Shown piece after piece: positions 34,299 to 43,635 of a stretch of 64,000 bases of DNA. The DNA lies in contig NZ_FRDF01000007.1 in the NCBI RefSeq assembly GCF_900143235.1, positions 121,829 through 185,828 of the forward strand. The letters are read 5' to 3'. This DNA is from Erythrobacter sanguineus (GTDB taxonomy: Bacteria > Pseudomonadota > Alphaproteobacteria > Sphingomonadales > Sphingomonadaceae). The translations under genes and the position numbers were made by a program. Position 1 is the stretch's first letter; the number at the start of each line of letters is the position of its first letter. A model generated the notes under the pieces. The model made no database searches. It was not told the origin of the DNA and saw only the letters and a list, made by a program, of their open reading frames with translations.

Positions 34299-35300
34299 CA
34301 CGACAATTGCGAAGATCGGGGGCGCGAACTTGCGGCAATCGACCGCCGGGCAATTCCCCCGGCGGCGCGCGAGAGCATCTGGCATGCGGCCGACGGGCAC
34401 GCATTGCGCCGGATCGACTGGCCCGGAGATCAAGGGGCTGCTCCAGAGGGCGCCGGGTCGGCGCCGCGCGGGTCGATCCTGTTTTTCCCCGGACGCGGCG
34501 ACCATTACGAAAAATACCTTGAGACGCTGGAACAATGGCACCGCGCCGGCTGGCGGGTAACGGCGGCCGACTGGCGCGGGCAGGCTGGATCAGGGCGGCT
34601 CGGCAAGGACGCGGTCACCGGCCATGTCGAGGATTTCTCCATCTGGATCAATGATCTCGGCGCTTTCTGGAACAGCTGGGTTGCCGAGACGCCCGGCCCG
34701 CATGTGCTCGCCGGGCATTCGATGGGCGGGCATCTGCTGATGCGCGCACTGGTCGAGCGGCGGGTCAGCCCCGATGCGGTGGTGCTGAGCGCGCCGATGC
34801 TCGGGGTTAACGGCCCGCCGCTGCCACTGCCTTTGCTGCACGCTGCGGCACGATTGATGAATGTGGTCGGCGATCCGGCCCGGCAGGCCTGGAAATGGAG
34901 CGAGAAGCCGGGTGAAATGCCCGCTGCCCGCGCCGCTCTCCTCACCCACGATGCCGAACGTTACGCCGATGAACAATGGTGGCGCGATCACCGCCCCGAA
35001 CTGGTGATGGGCCCGGCCAGCTGGCGCTGGGTGGAACGCGCCTATGCCTCGGCGCGCAGGCTGGAGCGGGCGGGCGCGCTCGAATCGGTGGATGTGCCGG
35101 TGCTGATCCTCTCGACCAGCGCCGACAAGCTGGTGAGTCACCCTGCCAACCTGCGGGCCGCGCGCCGCCTGACCAAGGGCGAGATGGTGGCCTTCGGGCC
35201 AGAGGCGCATCACGAGATCCTGCGCGAGGTTGATGCGGTGCGCGACCGGGCGATGATGGCGATCACCGAGTTTCTCGATCGGGTTGCGCCTGCCACATGA
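34296..35300 (+). CDS. Alpha/beta hydrolase, monoacylglycerol lipase/lysophospholipase-like
   Basis: 334 residues from the inferred ATT start. The fold is clear: ILFFPGRGDHYEKY provides the oxyanion region. The nucleophile is Ser in LAGHSMGGHLLM. The acid is Asp in LILSTSADKLVSH, and the base is His in FGPEAHHEILRE. A helical cap lies between. It resembles lysophospholipase-like serine hydrolases of the PldB/monoacylglycerol lipase type and is probably cytoplasmic. Its stop codon overlaps the start of the flavoenzyme gene (ATGA), so the two are co-translated. The substrate is unknown. Confidence 0.9.
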   Translation: MHDNCEDRGRELAAIDRRAIPPAARESIWHAADGHALRRIDWPGDQGAAPEGAGSAPRGSILFFPGRGDHYEKYLETLEQWHRAGWRVTAADWRGQAGSGRLGKDAVTGHVEDFSIWINDLGAFWNSWVAETPGPHVLAGHSMGGHLLMRALVERRVSPDAVVLSAPMLGVNGPPLPLPLLHAAARLMNVVGDPARQAWKWSEKPGEMPAARAALLTHDAERYADEQWWRDHRPELVMGPASWRWVERAYASARRLERAGALESVDVPVLILSTSADKLVSHPANLRAARRLTKGEMVAFGPEAHHEILREVDAVRDRAMMAITEFLDRVAPAT

Positions 35301-36412
35301 TCCATGATTTCGCCGTGATCGGGGCCGGGATGGCCGGCGCGAGCATTGCCGCGGAACTGGCACCTCACGCGCGCGTGCTGCTGCTTGAGGCGGAGGATGC
35401 GCCGGGCTACCATTCGACCGGGCGATCGGCGGCATTCTGGGAGGAATGTTATGGCGGCCCCGGCGTGGTGCCCCTGACGCTCGCGTCCGGGCCTTATCTG
35501 CGCGAGCACGGCTTTCTTACCACCTGCGGCGCGCTCTATGTCGGGCGGGCGGATGACCGCGCGGCGATGGATCGTTTCCTTGCGAGCTTCACCGGGACCG
35601 GCGTGACGATCAAGCGGCTCGATCGTGCAGGTATCGATCGGCACATATCGATCATGCGCGAGGCATGGTGCGACGCCATCCATGAACCGGCATGCGCCGA
35701 CATCGACGTGGCGGGCTTGCACCAGCACTATCTCGCCGCCACCCGCCGGGGCGGGGTGGAAACCGTGTGCCGCGCACGGGTTACCCGGCTGACGCGCGAA
35801 TCGGGAAGCTGGCGGATCGTTACCGGGGCGGGAACGGAATTCCGCGCCGCCCGCATCGTCAATGCCGCCGGAGCGTGGGCCGACACTATCGCCGCGCTGG
35901 CAGGTGTCGCCCCGCTCGGCATCCAGCCGCTGCGCCGCACGGTGGTGCAATTGCGGGTCGATCCGCCGGCGCCAGCCGATCTGCCGTTGGTGCTCGACAT
36001 CAATGGCAATTTTTATTTCAAGTCCGATGCGGGCCGCCTGTGGCTCAGCCCGCATGATGAAACCGCCGTCGAACCGGGCGATGTCGCGCCCGAAGAAATG
36101 GATGTCGCGATCGCGATTGATCGTTTCGAGCAGGCGACCGCTTGGCGGATTGCCGGGGTCGAGCGGCGCTGGGCCGGGTTGCGCAGTTTCGCACCCGATC
36201 GGCTGCCGGTTTACGGCCCCGATCCGGCAGACAGCGGCTTCTTCTGGTTTGCAGGGCAGGGAGGCTTCGGCATCCAGACCGCGCCTGCCGCAGCCCGTCT
36301 GGGCGCGGGGCTGGCGCTGGGACTGGAACCGGACGCGATGACGCGAGGCATTGATCCGGAACCCTATTCACCAGCACGCTTTTTTGCGCATGACACGGCA
36401 CGCACGGCCTAG
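35297..36412 (+). CDS. FAD-dependent D-amino-acid dehydrogenase, D-arginine dehydrogenase-like
   Basis: 371 residues. The FAD-binding N-terminus is FAVIGAGMAGASIAAELA. A DAO-family substrate domain follows with GYHSTGRSAAFWEECYGGP, very like the corresponding segment of Pseudomonas D-arginine dehydrogenase DauA. The C-terminal FAD segment WFAGQGGFGIQTAPAAARLG is also present. The enzyme should oxidise a D-amino acid to the keto acid and pass electrons to a quinone or other acceptor. It overlaps the hydrolase gene by 4 bp. Substrate identity is inferred from general resemblance only. Confidence 0.87.
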   Translation: MIHDFAVIGAGMAGASIAAELAPHARVLLLEAEDAPGYHSTGRSAAFWEECYGGPGVVPLTLASGPYLREHGFLTTCGALYVGRADDRAAMDRFLASFTGTGVTIKRLDRAGIDRHISIMREAWCDAIHEPACADIDVAGLHQHYLAATRRGGVETVCRARVTRLTRESGSWRIVTGAGTEFRAARIVNAAGAWADTIAALAGVAPLGIQPLRRTVVQLRVDPPAPADLPLVLDINGNFYFKSDAGRLWLSPHDETAVEPGDVAPEEMDVAIAIDRFEQATAWRIAGVERRWAGLRSFAPDRLPVYGPDPADSGFFWFAGQGGFGIQTAPAAARLGAGLALGLEPDAMTRGIDPEPYSPARFFAHDTARTA

Positions 36413-36485
36413 CCAAGCGCGGTTCAATCTGTATGGTTAATGGCGTGGTAACGATTTGAGCCACGCCAGATCAGGAGGGGCCGAC

Positions 36486-36662
36486 ATGGCGCACAAGTTC
36501 GAAATCTACAAGGACAAGGCAGACGAGTTCCGCGTGCGATTCAAGTACAATTCGGAAGTGATGTTTTCGACTCAGGGCTATTCGAGCAAGTCGAGCGCGC
36601 AGAATGCGATCGATTCGATCAAGAAGAACGGGCCTGACGCCCCGACTGAAGACAACAGCTGA
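36486..36662 (+). CDS. DUF1508 (YegP-like) small protein
   Basis: 58 residues from the start at 36486, which has a strong AGGAGGGG ribosome site. The single DUF1508 repeat reads FEIYKDKADEFRVRFKYNSE followed by GYSSKSSAQNAIDSIKKNG, the typical motif of these small beta-beta-alpha proteins. The biological role of the family is unknown. It is shorter than E. coli YegP, which has two repeats. It converges on rnhA with 21 bp between stop codons. Confidence 0.88.
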   Translation: MAHKFEIYKDKADEFRVRFKYNSEVMFSTQGYSSKSSAQNAIDSIKKNGPDAPTEDNS

Positions 36663-36673
36663 TGTGACGAGCT

Positions 36674-36698
36674 GCGGCGGGGCCTATTCCCCCGCCGC
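36674..36698. terminator. GC-rich hairpin between convergent genes
   Basis: GCGGCGGGG and CCCCGCCGC form a perfect 9-bp stem with a 7-base loop between the ends of the DUF1508 gene and rnhA, covering the rnhA stop codon. It has no U-tract. It may limit read-through in both directions, but termination is not certain. Confidence 0.35.
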
Positions 36699-37127
36699 GA
36701 TCCGTCCTGCCTCGGCGCTGGCGAGGGCATCGACCCGTTCGTTTTCCGGGTGGCCATTATGGCCGCGCACCCAGTGCCAGCTGACGTGATGCGGGCGCGC
36801 GGCTTCGATCAGGTCGTGCCACAGATCGGCATTGCGCACCGGCTTCTTGCTGGCATTGATCCAGCCATTGCGCTGCCAGCCGTGAATCCATTTGCTCATC
36901 CCGTCGAGCACATATTTGCTGTCGGAATAAAGATCGACCGCGCAGGGTTCGATCAGGGCGGCAAGCCCCCTGATCGCCGCGGTCAGTTCCATGCGGTTGT
37001 TGGTGGTGTTCGGCTCTCCGCCTGAAAGCTCCTTTTCATGGCCTCCCATGCGCAGCAACACGCCCCAGCCGCCCGGGCCGGGGTTGCCCTTGCACGCGCC
37101 GTCGGTGAAGATTTCGACCTGTTTCAT
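36684..37127 (-). CDS. rnhA: Ribonuclease HI
   Basis: 147 residues. The enzyme removes RNA from RNA-DNA hybrids. All catalytic residues are seen: Asp in [14 protein letters not shown], Glu in [10 protein letters not shown], Asp in DLYSDSKYV, the His in [11 protein letters not shown] and the last Asp in NERVDALA. The length is normal for bacterial RNase HI. It lies 30 bp downstream of thrB on the same strand, so they are probably co-transcribed. Confidence 0.97.
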   Translation of the reverse strand: MKQVEIFTDGACKGNPGPGGWGVLLRMGGHEKELSGGEPNTTNNRMELTAAIRGLAALIEPCAVDLYSDSKYVLDGMSKWIHGWQRNGWINASKKPVRNADLWHDLIEAARPHHVSWHWVRGHNGHPENERVDALASAEAGRIAAGE

Positions 37128-37157
37128 GGGCTCAAGCCCTAAAGGCCGGCAGGGGCA

Positions 37158-38126
37158 TCAGGCAAGCAGCCCCGCGCCCGCTTCGTCGTAAAACCGCCAG
37201 CGTTCCACGAATTGCATCGGATCCTTGCGGGTGACGAGGGCATCATCGGGCGTTTCCAGCCAGTCCTCGGCACGGCTGGCGACGAATCTGAGGCACGCGC
37301 CCTTGGCGATGGCGGGGAACAGCGCGACCTCGGCCGGTTCAAGGCTGCGGATGCTTTCATACCCCGCAACCAGCGCGGTGCCGCAATCGGCGATGTATTG
37401 GCCCGCCGCATCAAAACACCATGCGGCATGGGTTACCGCCAGATCGAGCACCATCGGCCCGGTGCAGGCGAAATAGAAATCGATCAGCCCCGTCACCTTG
37501 TCCCCCCGCATCAGCACATTGTCGGGGAAGAGGTCGGTATGCGTCTGCGAGGCAGGCAGCGCGGACAGATCAATCGCGGCAGCGCTATGCGCGTGCGCCA
37601 GCATCGCCGGCAGATCGGGGTGGATCGAAGCGAGCCGATCTGCCCCGCATGCATCGAGGATCGCGGCGCTGGCGGCAAAATCCATCGCGTTGGCGCGCGA
37701 CAGGGGGAAGTCGCGCGCGGCAAGATGCATCCGTGCCAGCACCGCGCCAACGCTGTGCGCCTGCGCCGCCGTGGGCCGTGTCGGCGAGACACCCGGCAGG
37801 AACTCGATAAGTGCCGCCGCCTTGCCTTCCACCATCCGGAAGGATGCACCGGCGCGGTCGTGCATCGTGCGCGGCACGGGGCAGCCCTTGGCCGACAGGT
37901 GATCGAGCAGGTCGAGGAAATAGGGCAGATCGGCATAGTCGATCCGCCGTTCGTACAGCGTCAGAATGAACCGCGCGCCCGATCCTTCGGCACCTATCGT
38001 CTCAACCAGCCAGTTGGAGTTCGACACGCCTTCGGCGATCCCTTTGGCCGAGACCAGTTCGCCGACGTCATATTGCGCGATAAGCCTGGCGAGATCTTCC
38101 GCCCCCAGATGGGTATAGACTGCCAC
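37158..38126 (-). CDS. thrB: Homoserine kinase (ThrB, APH-fold type)
   Basis: 322 residues. It belongs to the aminoglycoside-phosphotransferase-like class of homoserine kinases used by many alphaproteobacteria rather than the GHMP type. Key segments are GVSNSNWLVET, FILTLYERR with the ATP lysine replaced as usual in this family, the catalytic THTDLFPDNVLM, and the metal-binding GLIDFYFA. It phosphorylates homoserine for threonine synthesis. It is followed by rnhA and preceded by ispH (21 bp), which probably makes an ispH-thrB-rnhA operon. Confidence 0.95.
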   Translation of the reverse strand: MAVYTHLGAEDLARLIAQYDVGELVSAKGIAEGVSNSNWLVETIGAEGSGARFILTLYERRIDYADLPYFLDLLDHLSAKGCPVPRTMHDRAGASFRMVEGKAAALIEFLPGVSPTRPTAAQAHSVGAVLARMHLAARDFPLSRANAMDFAASAAILDACGADRLASIHPDLPAMLAHAHSAAAIDLSALPASQTHTDLFPDNVLMRGDKVTGLIDFYFACTGPMVLDLAVTHAAWCFDAAGQYIADCGTALVAGYESIRSLEPAEVALFPAIAKGACLRFVASRAEDWLETPDDALVTRKDPMQFVERWRFYDEAGAGLLA

Positions 38127-38147
38127 CTATGCCCCCAAAGCCCAGCG

Positions 38148-39140
38148 TTACTCGGTCAGCAGTCGCGGCAGTTTGAAGACCATCTTTTCTTCGGCAGCGG
38201 TGATCGTCTTTTCGAGGATCGGGCGATATTCGCCCAGCGCGGTCACCACTTCGCGAACGAGGATTTCCGGCGCGGAAGCGCCTGCGGTCAGCCCCAGGGT
38301 CTCGACCCCGTCAAGCCAGGCAAAATCGATCTCGGCCGCGCGCTGGATCAGCTTGGATGGTGTGCCGAGCCGTTCTGCGACCTCGACCAGCCGCAGCGCG
38401 TTGGACGAATTGGGCGAACCGATTACCAGCACCAGATCGCAGTCCTGCGCCAGTTCCTTGACCGCGGCCTGCCGGTTGGAGGTGGCATAGCAGATGTCTT
38501 CGGCCTTCGGCCCGCTGATATTGGGATAACGCCATTCGAGCGCCTCGATCACTTCGCGGGTATCATCGACCGAAAGCGTTGTCTGGGTGAGGTAGGCGAG
38601 TTGCTCGTCGGCATCGAAGGGCAGCTTGTCGACATCCTCGATCGTCTCGACCAGCGTCATCTGGCCCGGATCGACCTGACCCATGGTGCCGATCACCTCA
38701 GGGTGGCCTTCGTGGCCGATAAAGATGATGTGGCGGCCCTTTTCGATCTGGCGTTCGGCCTGACGGTGAACCTTGGAAACCAGCGGGCAGGTCGCATCGA
38801 CATACAGCAGCTTGCGCCGCTTCGCCTCAGCCGGAACCGCCTTGGGCACGCCGTGGGCGCTGAACACCACTGGCGCATCATCGGGAACTTCGTCCAGTTC
38901 CTCGACAAATATCGCGCCCTTGGCCTTCAAACCTTCGACCACGTATTTGTTGTGCACGATTTCGTGCCGGACATAGACCGGCGAACCATAGCGTTCGAGC
39001 GCCTTTTCGACGATCTCGATCGCCCGGTCGACACCGGCGCAGAAGCCGCGCGGGGCCGCGATCAGCAGGTTGAGCGGCGGCCTCGCGGTGACAGTCTTGT
39101 CATCGGCGGCGGTTTCGGGTGCAGGAAAGGGCGCGTTCAT
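38148..39140 (-). CDS. ispH: 4-hydroxy-3-methylbut-2-enyl diphosphate reductase IspH
   Basis: 330 residues. It performs the last step of the MEP pathway to IPP and DMAPP using a [4Fe-4S] cluster. The three cluster cysteines are in [23 protein letters not shown] and CYATSNRQ. Substrate-binding histidines are in [12 protein letters not shown] and FSAHGVP. The N-terminal ~25 residues before LLIAAPRG are extra relative to E. coli. It is the first gene of the ispH-thrB-rnhA group and is divergent from a lipoprotein gene. Confidence 0.97.
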   Translation of the reverse strand: MNAPFPAPETAADDKTVTARPPLNLLIAAPRGFCAGVDRAIEIVEKALERYGSPVYVRHEIVHNKYVVEGLKAKGAIFVEELDEVPDDAPVVFSAHGVPKAVPAEAKRRKLLYVDATCPLVSKVHRQAERQIEKGRHIIFIGHEGHPEVIGTMGQVDPGQMTLVETIEDVDKLPFDADEQLAYLTQTTLSVDDTREVIEALEWRYPNISGPKAEDICYATSNRQAAVKELAQDCDLVLVIGSPNSSNALRLVEVAERLGTPSKLIQRAAEIDFAWLDGVETLGLTAGASAPEILVREVVTALGEYRPILEKTITAAEEKMVFKLPRLLTE

Positions 39141-39230
39141 ATCTCCCCCTCTAGCGCTTTGCGACGCGTCTCGCTAGGGCATGCTTGCGCCTTCGCGCGC
39201 ATTGATCCGGTTTTCAAGGACAGCCTTTTG

Positions 39231-39881
39231 ATGATGTTTCGCACCCGTGCCCTTCCTGCCCTTGCCATCATGGCGGCACTGGCCGGCTGTGCCCGCGAGG
39301 GTGAGCTGGTGGTCGAACAGGGCGTCGGCATTACCGCCGTGCTGAGCACGTGCCCGGCGGTCGGCATTCCCGATTACACCGGAGACGTCACGACCTTCCG
39401 CTCAGCCGACGACAGCAGCACCGCCAGCCTCGATGTGACAGCGGCGATCACCAATCTGCGTGCGACCTGCAACGACACCGGTGAACAGATCTACAGCGAG
39501 GCCGTGTTCGAAGTGCACGCCCGGCGCAATGATGTCCGTGGCAGCCGCACCGTGACGCTGCCCTATTTCGTGACCGTCCTGCGCGGCGGCAGCGCCGTGG
39601 TGAGCAAGCGCGTGGCCGACGTCACCCTGACCTTTGCCGACGGACAGGAACGCGCCACGGCAACCGCCAAGGCAGGTTCTTTCGTCAACCGCGCCGACGC
39701 TGCCTTGCCCGAGGACATCCGCGACAAGATCACCAAGCGACGACGCGCCGGCGATGCCGAAGCTGCGCTCGATCCGCTCGCCGATCCCGAAGTGAAGGCA
39801 GCGATTGCCCGCACCCGCTTCGAAATGCTCGTCGGCTTCCAACTGACCGAGTCGCAGCTGGCGTATAATGTGACGCGCTGA
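39231..39881 (+). CDS. Putative lipoprotein of unknown function
   Basis: 216 residues from the first of two adjacent ATG codons at 39231, with an AAGGA site upstream. The signal MMFRTRALPALAIMAALAGC ends in a lipobox cysteine. The mature part is mostly beta-structure (TASLDVTAAITNLRATCNDTGEQ, RTVTLPYFVTVL, VADVTLTFADGQ), followed by a charged helix (DIRDKITKRRRAGDAEAALD). It ends FQLTESQLAYNVTR. No family was recognised with certainty; the fold suggests a periplasmic beta-sandwich. It lies in the envelope and has its own promoter between ispH and itself. Confidence 0.82.
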   Translation: MMFRTRALPALAIMAALAGCAREGELVVEQGVGITAVLSTCPAVGIPDYTGDVTTFRSADDSSTASLDVTAAITNLRATCNDTGEQIYSEAVFEVHARRNDVRGSRTVTLPYFVTVLRGGSAVVSKRVADVTLTFADGQERATATAKAGSFVNRADAALPEDIRDKITKRRRAGDAEAALDPLADPEVKAAIARTRFEMLVGFQLTESQLAYNVTR

Positions 39882-39888
39882 TTTTTTG

Positions 39889-39910
39889 CAGGGGCGCCTC
39901 CGCGCCCCTG
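39889..39910. repeat. Hairpin downstream of the lipoprotein gene
   Basis: CAGGGGCGC and GCGCCCCTG make a perfect 9-bp stem with a four-base loop, preceded by six T residues. On neither strand does a U-tract follow the stem, so it is a stable hairpin rather than a canonical terminator. The rest of the gap to argS (39911-40083) shows nothing certain. Confidence 0.4.
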
Positions 39911-40083
39911 TCCTCGGTGCGTTTCTTCCGCTTCGCTACGGGGCACCTGTGGGCGGCCGGTCGGCCTTGCGGCGCTTGGAGCGCTGAGGGGTGATTTCGA
40001 TCTCTTGCTTGCCCGGGCTTGACCCGGACCTGCGCTTCCTTCTTTGCACGCGCGATATTCTGCGCCATCCGCACGAGAAATAG

Positions 40084-41832
40084 ATGACCGAAACCAAAAC
40101 CCTCTATGCCGCCTATGCGGCGCTGATCGAAAAGGTGCTGACCGATCTGGTCGCTGATGGCGTGCTGCCCGCCGGCACGTCTTTCGCCAATGTCACGCTT
40201 GAACCGCCGCGCGATGCATCACACGGCGACTTGTCCACCAACGCCGCAATGGTGCTGGCCAAGGGCGCAGGCACCAGTCCGCGCGCGCTGGCCGAAGCGA
40301 TCACGGCAAAGCTCGCCGCGCATCCGGCGATCACCAGCGCGGATATTGCCGGGCCGGGTTTCATCAACCTGCGCCTTGCCCCCGATGCGTGGCTGACCGA
40401 ATTGCAGGCAATTGCCGCGCTGGGCGACCAATATGGCCGCTCGCAGATGGGCACTGGCCGGAGGGTCAATGTCGAATATGTCTCAGCCAACCCGACAGGC
40501 CCGATGCACATGGGCCATTGCCGCGGTGCGGTGGTGGGCGATGCGCTGGCGTCCCTGCTCGAATGGGCCGGGCATGAGGTGATCCGCGAATATTACATCA
40601 ATGATGCGGGCGGTCAGGTCGATGTGCTCGCGCGGTCGGTGCACTTGCGTTACCTCGAAGCGCTCGGCGTGGATATTGGTGAGATTCCCGCTGGCCTTTA
40701 CCCCGGCGCCTACCTCCAGCCAGTCGGCGAAGCGCTGGCCAGCGAACTGGGCGAGCGGTTCCGCGATGCGCCCGAGGATGAATGGCTGCTGATCTTCCGC
40801 GCCGAGGCGGTCACGCGGATGATGGACCTGATCAAGTCCGATCTCGCGATGCTCGGCATTCATCACGATGTCTTTTCCTCCGAGGCCGCGCTGCAGGCGG
40901 CAGGCAAGCCCGAAGCCGCCGAAGCATGGCTGCGCCAGCATGATCTGGTCTATGATGGCGTGCTCGAAGCGCCCAAGGGCAAGGCCCCGCCCGAAGACTG
41001 GGAACCGGTGACCCTGCCGCTGTTCCGCTCGACGAAGTTCGGCGATGATCAGGATCGCCCGATCCGGAAGTCGAACGGGGCGTGGACCTATTTCGGTGCC
41101 GATCTTGCCTACCATATGCAGAAAGCCGAAAGCGCAGACGAGCTGATCGACATCTGGGGCGCGGATCACGCCGGGACGGTAAAGCGGATCAAGGCGGCAG
41201 TCGCGGCTCTGTCCGAAGGCGAGGGCCGCCCGATCCCGTTCGACGTCAAGCTGGTGCAGATGGTGCAGCTGATGCGCGGCAGTGAACCGGCCAAGATGTC
41301 CAAGCGTTCGGGCAATTTCATCACCATTGCCGACATGATCGATGAAGTGGGCAAGGACGTGGTGCGTTTCACCATGCTGACCCGCAAGCCCGAGGCGCAG
41401 ATGGAGTTTGATTTCCTCAAGGTGGTCGAGGCATCGAAGGACAACCCGGTTTTCTATGTGCAATATGCCCATGCCCGGATCCGCTCGACGCTGCGCAAGG
41501 CCGCCGAGGCCGGGTTTGCGCCCGATCCGGCAGGGCTGGACAAGCTGGGCGAGGAGGAAATCGCCCTGATCCGCCGGGCCGCGCAGTTCCCGCGCGAGAT
41601 CGAATCGGCAGCCCGCGCGCGTGAACCGCACCGGATCGCCTTCTACCTCTATGATCTGGCCGGCGATCTGCATGCCTTCTGGAATCTGGGTAATGACCGT
41701 CCGGAAAAACGGTTCATCGTGGAACAGGACGCGAGCCTGACCGCAGCGAGGCTTTTCCTTGGACAGGCAATCGGGCAAGTGATCCATAATGGTCTCGGCG
41801 TGCTCGGTGTCGACGCGGTCGAGACGATGTAG
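40084..41832 (+). CDS. argS: Arginyl-tRNA synthetase
   Basis: 582 residues, class I synthetase that charges tRNA-Arg. The N-terminal Arg-tRNA synthetase domain (about 1-90) is followed by the HIGH-type motif PTGPMHMGHCRGAVVG. A standard KMSK loop is present (AKMSKRSGNFI), which many ArgRS lack. The DALR anticodon-binding domain lies at the C-terminus (HARIRSTLRKAA to the end). The ribosome site is weak (GAGAAATAG). The SPOR-domain gene follows 30 bp downstream. Confidence 0.97.
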   Translation: MTETKTLYAAYAALIEKVLTDLVADGVLPAGTSFANVTLEPPRDASHGDLSTNAAMVLAKGAGTSPRALAEAITAKLAAHPAITSADIAGPGFINLRLAPDAWLTELQAIAALGDQYGRSQMGTGRRVNVEYVSANPTGPMHMGHCRGAVVGDALASLLEWAGHEVIREYYINDAGGQVDVLARSVHLRYLEALGVDIGEIPAGLYPGAYLQPVGEALASELGERFRDAPEDEWLLIFRAEAVTRMMDLIKSDLAMLGIHHDVFSSEAALQAAGKPEAAEAWLRQHDLVYDGVLEAPKGKAPPEDWEPVTLPLFRSTKFGDDQDRPIRKSNGAWTYFGADLAYHMQKAESADELIDIWGADHAGTVKRIKAAVAALSEGEGRPIPFDVKLVQMVQLMRGSEPAKMSKRSGNFITIADMIDEVGKDVVRFTMLTRKPEAQMEFDFLKVVEASKDNPVFYVQYAHARIRSTLRKAAEAGFAPDPAGLDKLGEEEIALIRRAAQFPREIESAARAREPHRIAFYLYDLAGDLHAFWNLGNDRPEKRFIVEQDASLTAARLFLGQAIGQVIHNGLGVLGVDAVETM

Positions 41833-41862
41833 CTGCTTTGGGGAAGGGCGTGAGGGTTCGCC

Positions 41863-42534
41863 ATGATCAATGCCGAATACGAGGAACTGGATGTGGCCGA
41901 AAGCGAGCTTGATCTGGCTGACACCGACAACCTGCCGTGGCTCGAATCCGATGAGGAGGATGAGGACGCGGGCGGGCTGGATATTGGTCAGATAATCGGT
42001 TTTGCCGCTTTGTTGCTCGTGTTGCTGGCGGCTGTGGTCAGCGCGGTGTGGTATGTTTCCAACCGGGCTGCAGGCAACCAGGCAGTGGCCGATGGCAGCA
42101 CCATCGCTGCGCCCGAAGGCCCGTTCAAGGAACGTCCCGAAAATCCCGGCGGCAAGACCTTTGCCGGCACCGGCAACGTCGCCCCCGTGGTTGGCGAAGG
42201 CGGCACGCGCGAAGCGGTCGTGGCCGCTCCCGAAGTGACCCCGGCAGCCCAGCCTGCGCCATCGGCCAGCGCTGCTCCCGCGGCTGCGGCAGTCGATATG
42301 TCCGGTGTGGGCGTGCAGCTCGCCGCCTATTCCTCGCGCGAACGGGCCCAGCAAGGCTGGAGCGATCTCACGCGGCGCACCGATGTGCTGAGCGGGTTGA
42401 AGCACCGTGTGGTCGAGGGCAAGGTCGACATCGGCACGGTCTATCGCTTGCAGGCCATCGCTGCGACCCGCGCCGAGGCCGACGCATTGTGCGCCGCGCT
42501 CAAGGGCGACGGGCTTGATTGTCAGGTGAAGTAG
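41863..42534 (+). CDS. SPOR-domain membrane protein
   Basis: 223 residues. An acidic cytoplasmic N-terminus (ESDEEDEDAGG) precedes one membrane helix near residue 46-70 (IIGFAALLLVLLAAVVSAVW). An Ala/Pro-rich periplasmic linker follows. A C-terminal SPOR domain covers about 145-222 (GVGVQLAAYSSRERAQQGWSDL and YRLQAIAATRAEADALCAALK). SPOR domains bind denuded glycan strands at division sites. The next gene, nagZ, also acts on peptidoglycan, which supports a cell-wall role. It resembles the DUF/SPOR protein commonly found between argS and nagZ in sphingomonads. Confidence 0.92.
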   Translation: MINAEYEELDVAESELDLADTDNLPWLESDEEDEDAGGLDIGQIIGFAALLLVLLAAVVSAVWYVSNRAAGNQAVADGSTIAAPEGPFKERPENPGGKTFAGTGNVAPVVGEGGTREAVVAAPEVTPAAQPAPSASAAPAAAAVDMSGVGVQLAAYSSRERAQQGWSDLTRRTDVLSGLKHRVVEGKVDIGTVYRLQAIAATRAEADALCAALKGDGLDCQVK

Positions 42535-42612
42535 GCGTTTGCGAAAGCGCTTTTCCCGTTCCGGATGCATAGCCTGCTTGCCTGATCGCGGCTTGCCTGC
42601 GAACCTGCCCGC

Positions 42613-43635
42613 ATGATTCCGGCAATCTTTGGCCTTAGCGGCACGCACCTGACTGCTGATGAACGCGCCTTCTTCCGCGAGGCCGATCCGGCAGGCTATA
42701 TCCTGTTCGGTCGTAACTGCCTCGATCCGGAACAATTGCGCGCACTGACCGATGATCTGAGGTCGATCCACGGGCGCGACCATCTGCTGGTGTCGATCGA
42801 TCAGGAAGGTGGCCGCGTCGCCCGCCTGCGCCCGCCGCACTGGTCGGCCTATCCGCCAGGGGACGCCTTTGCCCGGCTCTACCGCATCGCTCCGGCCAGC
42901 GCCATCGCAGCGGCGCGGGCCAATGCCACGGCGATGGCGCTGGAACTTGGGGCGATGGGGATCACAGTCGATTATCACCCGCCGCTCGATCTCAGGCTGC
43001 CGGGCGCGCATGACGTGATTGGTGATCGTGCGTTCGGGGCCGATCCGATGCAAGTGGCCGCGATCGGACGCGCGGTGCTCGAAGGGCTGGCGGCGGGCGG
43101 AGTGACGGGGTGCATCAAGCACATGCCGGGCCACGGGCGCACCGATGTCGATACGCACAAGGCGCTCCCGACCGTTTGCGCCAGCGCGGCGGAACTGGAG
43201 GCCGATCTTGCCCCGTTCCGCTCGCTCAATCACGCGCTGATCGGGATGACCGGACACCTGCTCTTCCCCGTGTGGGACGCGGATAACCCGGCCACCTTGT
43301 CGCCGACCATCATCAGGGACGTCATCCGCGGCCAGATCGGGTTTGATGGCCTGCTGCTGACTGACGATATCGACATGGAAGCTCTTGGCGGCACCATCCC
43401 AGAACGCGCCGCGCGCGCCCATGCCGCCGGGTGCGATATCATTCTCAATTGCTGGGCGAAAATGGCGGACATGGAAGGCATCTGCAACATCTTGCCGACC
43501 ATGCCGGATGCCACCGCCGCGCGGCTCGAAAAGGCGTTGGCAGGCACCCGGATCCTGCCTGCCATCGGTTCGGATCACCACGCATGGCTGGCGCAGCGCG
43601 ATGCCCTGCTGGCGCTGACGGGCGCAGCGGCATGA
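42613..43635 (+). CDS. nagZ: Beta-N-acetylhexosaminidase NagZ (GH3)
   Basis: 340 residues, single-domain GH3 enzyme as expected for NagZ. It removes N-acetylglucosamine from anhydro-muropeptides during cell-wall recycling. The signature KHMPGHGRTDVDTHKALP contains the His used in catalysis. The nucleophile Asp is in LLTDDIDMEAL, and the upstream substrate segment is SIDQEGGRVARL. The stop codon overlaps the scpA start (ATGA), tying it to the condensin subunit genes. Confidence 0.96.
   Translation: MIPAIFGLSGTHLTADERAFFREADPAGYILFGRNCLDPEQLRALTDDLRSIHGRDHLLVSIDQEGGRVARLRPPHWSAYPPGDAFARLYRIAPASAIAAARANATAMALELGAMGITVDYHPPLDLRLPGAHDVIGDRAFGADPMQVAAIGRAVLEGLAAGGVTGCIKHMPGHGRTDVDTHKALPTVCASAAELEADLAPFRSLNHALIGMTGHLLFPVWDADNPATLSPTIIRDVIRGQIGFDGLLLTDDIDMEALGGTIPERAARAHAAGCDIILNCWAKMADMEGICNILPTMPDATAARLEKALAGTRILPAIGSDHHAWLAQRDALLALTGAAA

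Noticed and set aside
36435..36452. CtrA-like TTAA-N7-GTAA near the DUF1508 gene
   Set aside because: A 7/8 match is expected about twice by chance in this window, and there is no cell-cycle context.
39889..39910. Hairpin after the lipoprotein gene as an intrinsic terminator
   Set aside because: The T-run lies before the stem on the plus strand, and no U-tract follows on either strand.
39911..40083. Short basic peptide frames on the minus strand between the lipoprotein gene and argS
   Set aside because: Two overlapping frames look weakly protein-like (for example QEIEITPQRSKRRKADRPP), but neither has a ribosome site and a frameshift would be needed to join them.
40483..43581. 1032-codon open frame antisense to argS, the SPOR gene and nagZ
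   Set aside because: It covers three well-supported genes, has no recognisable motif or start signal and shows shadow-type composition.
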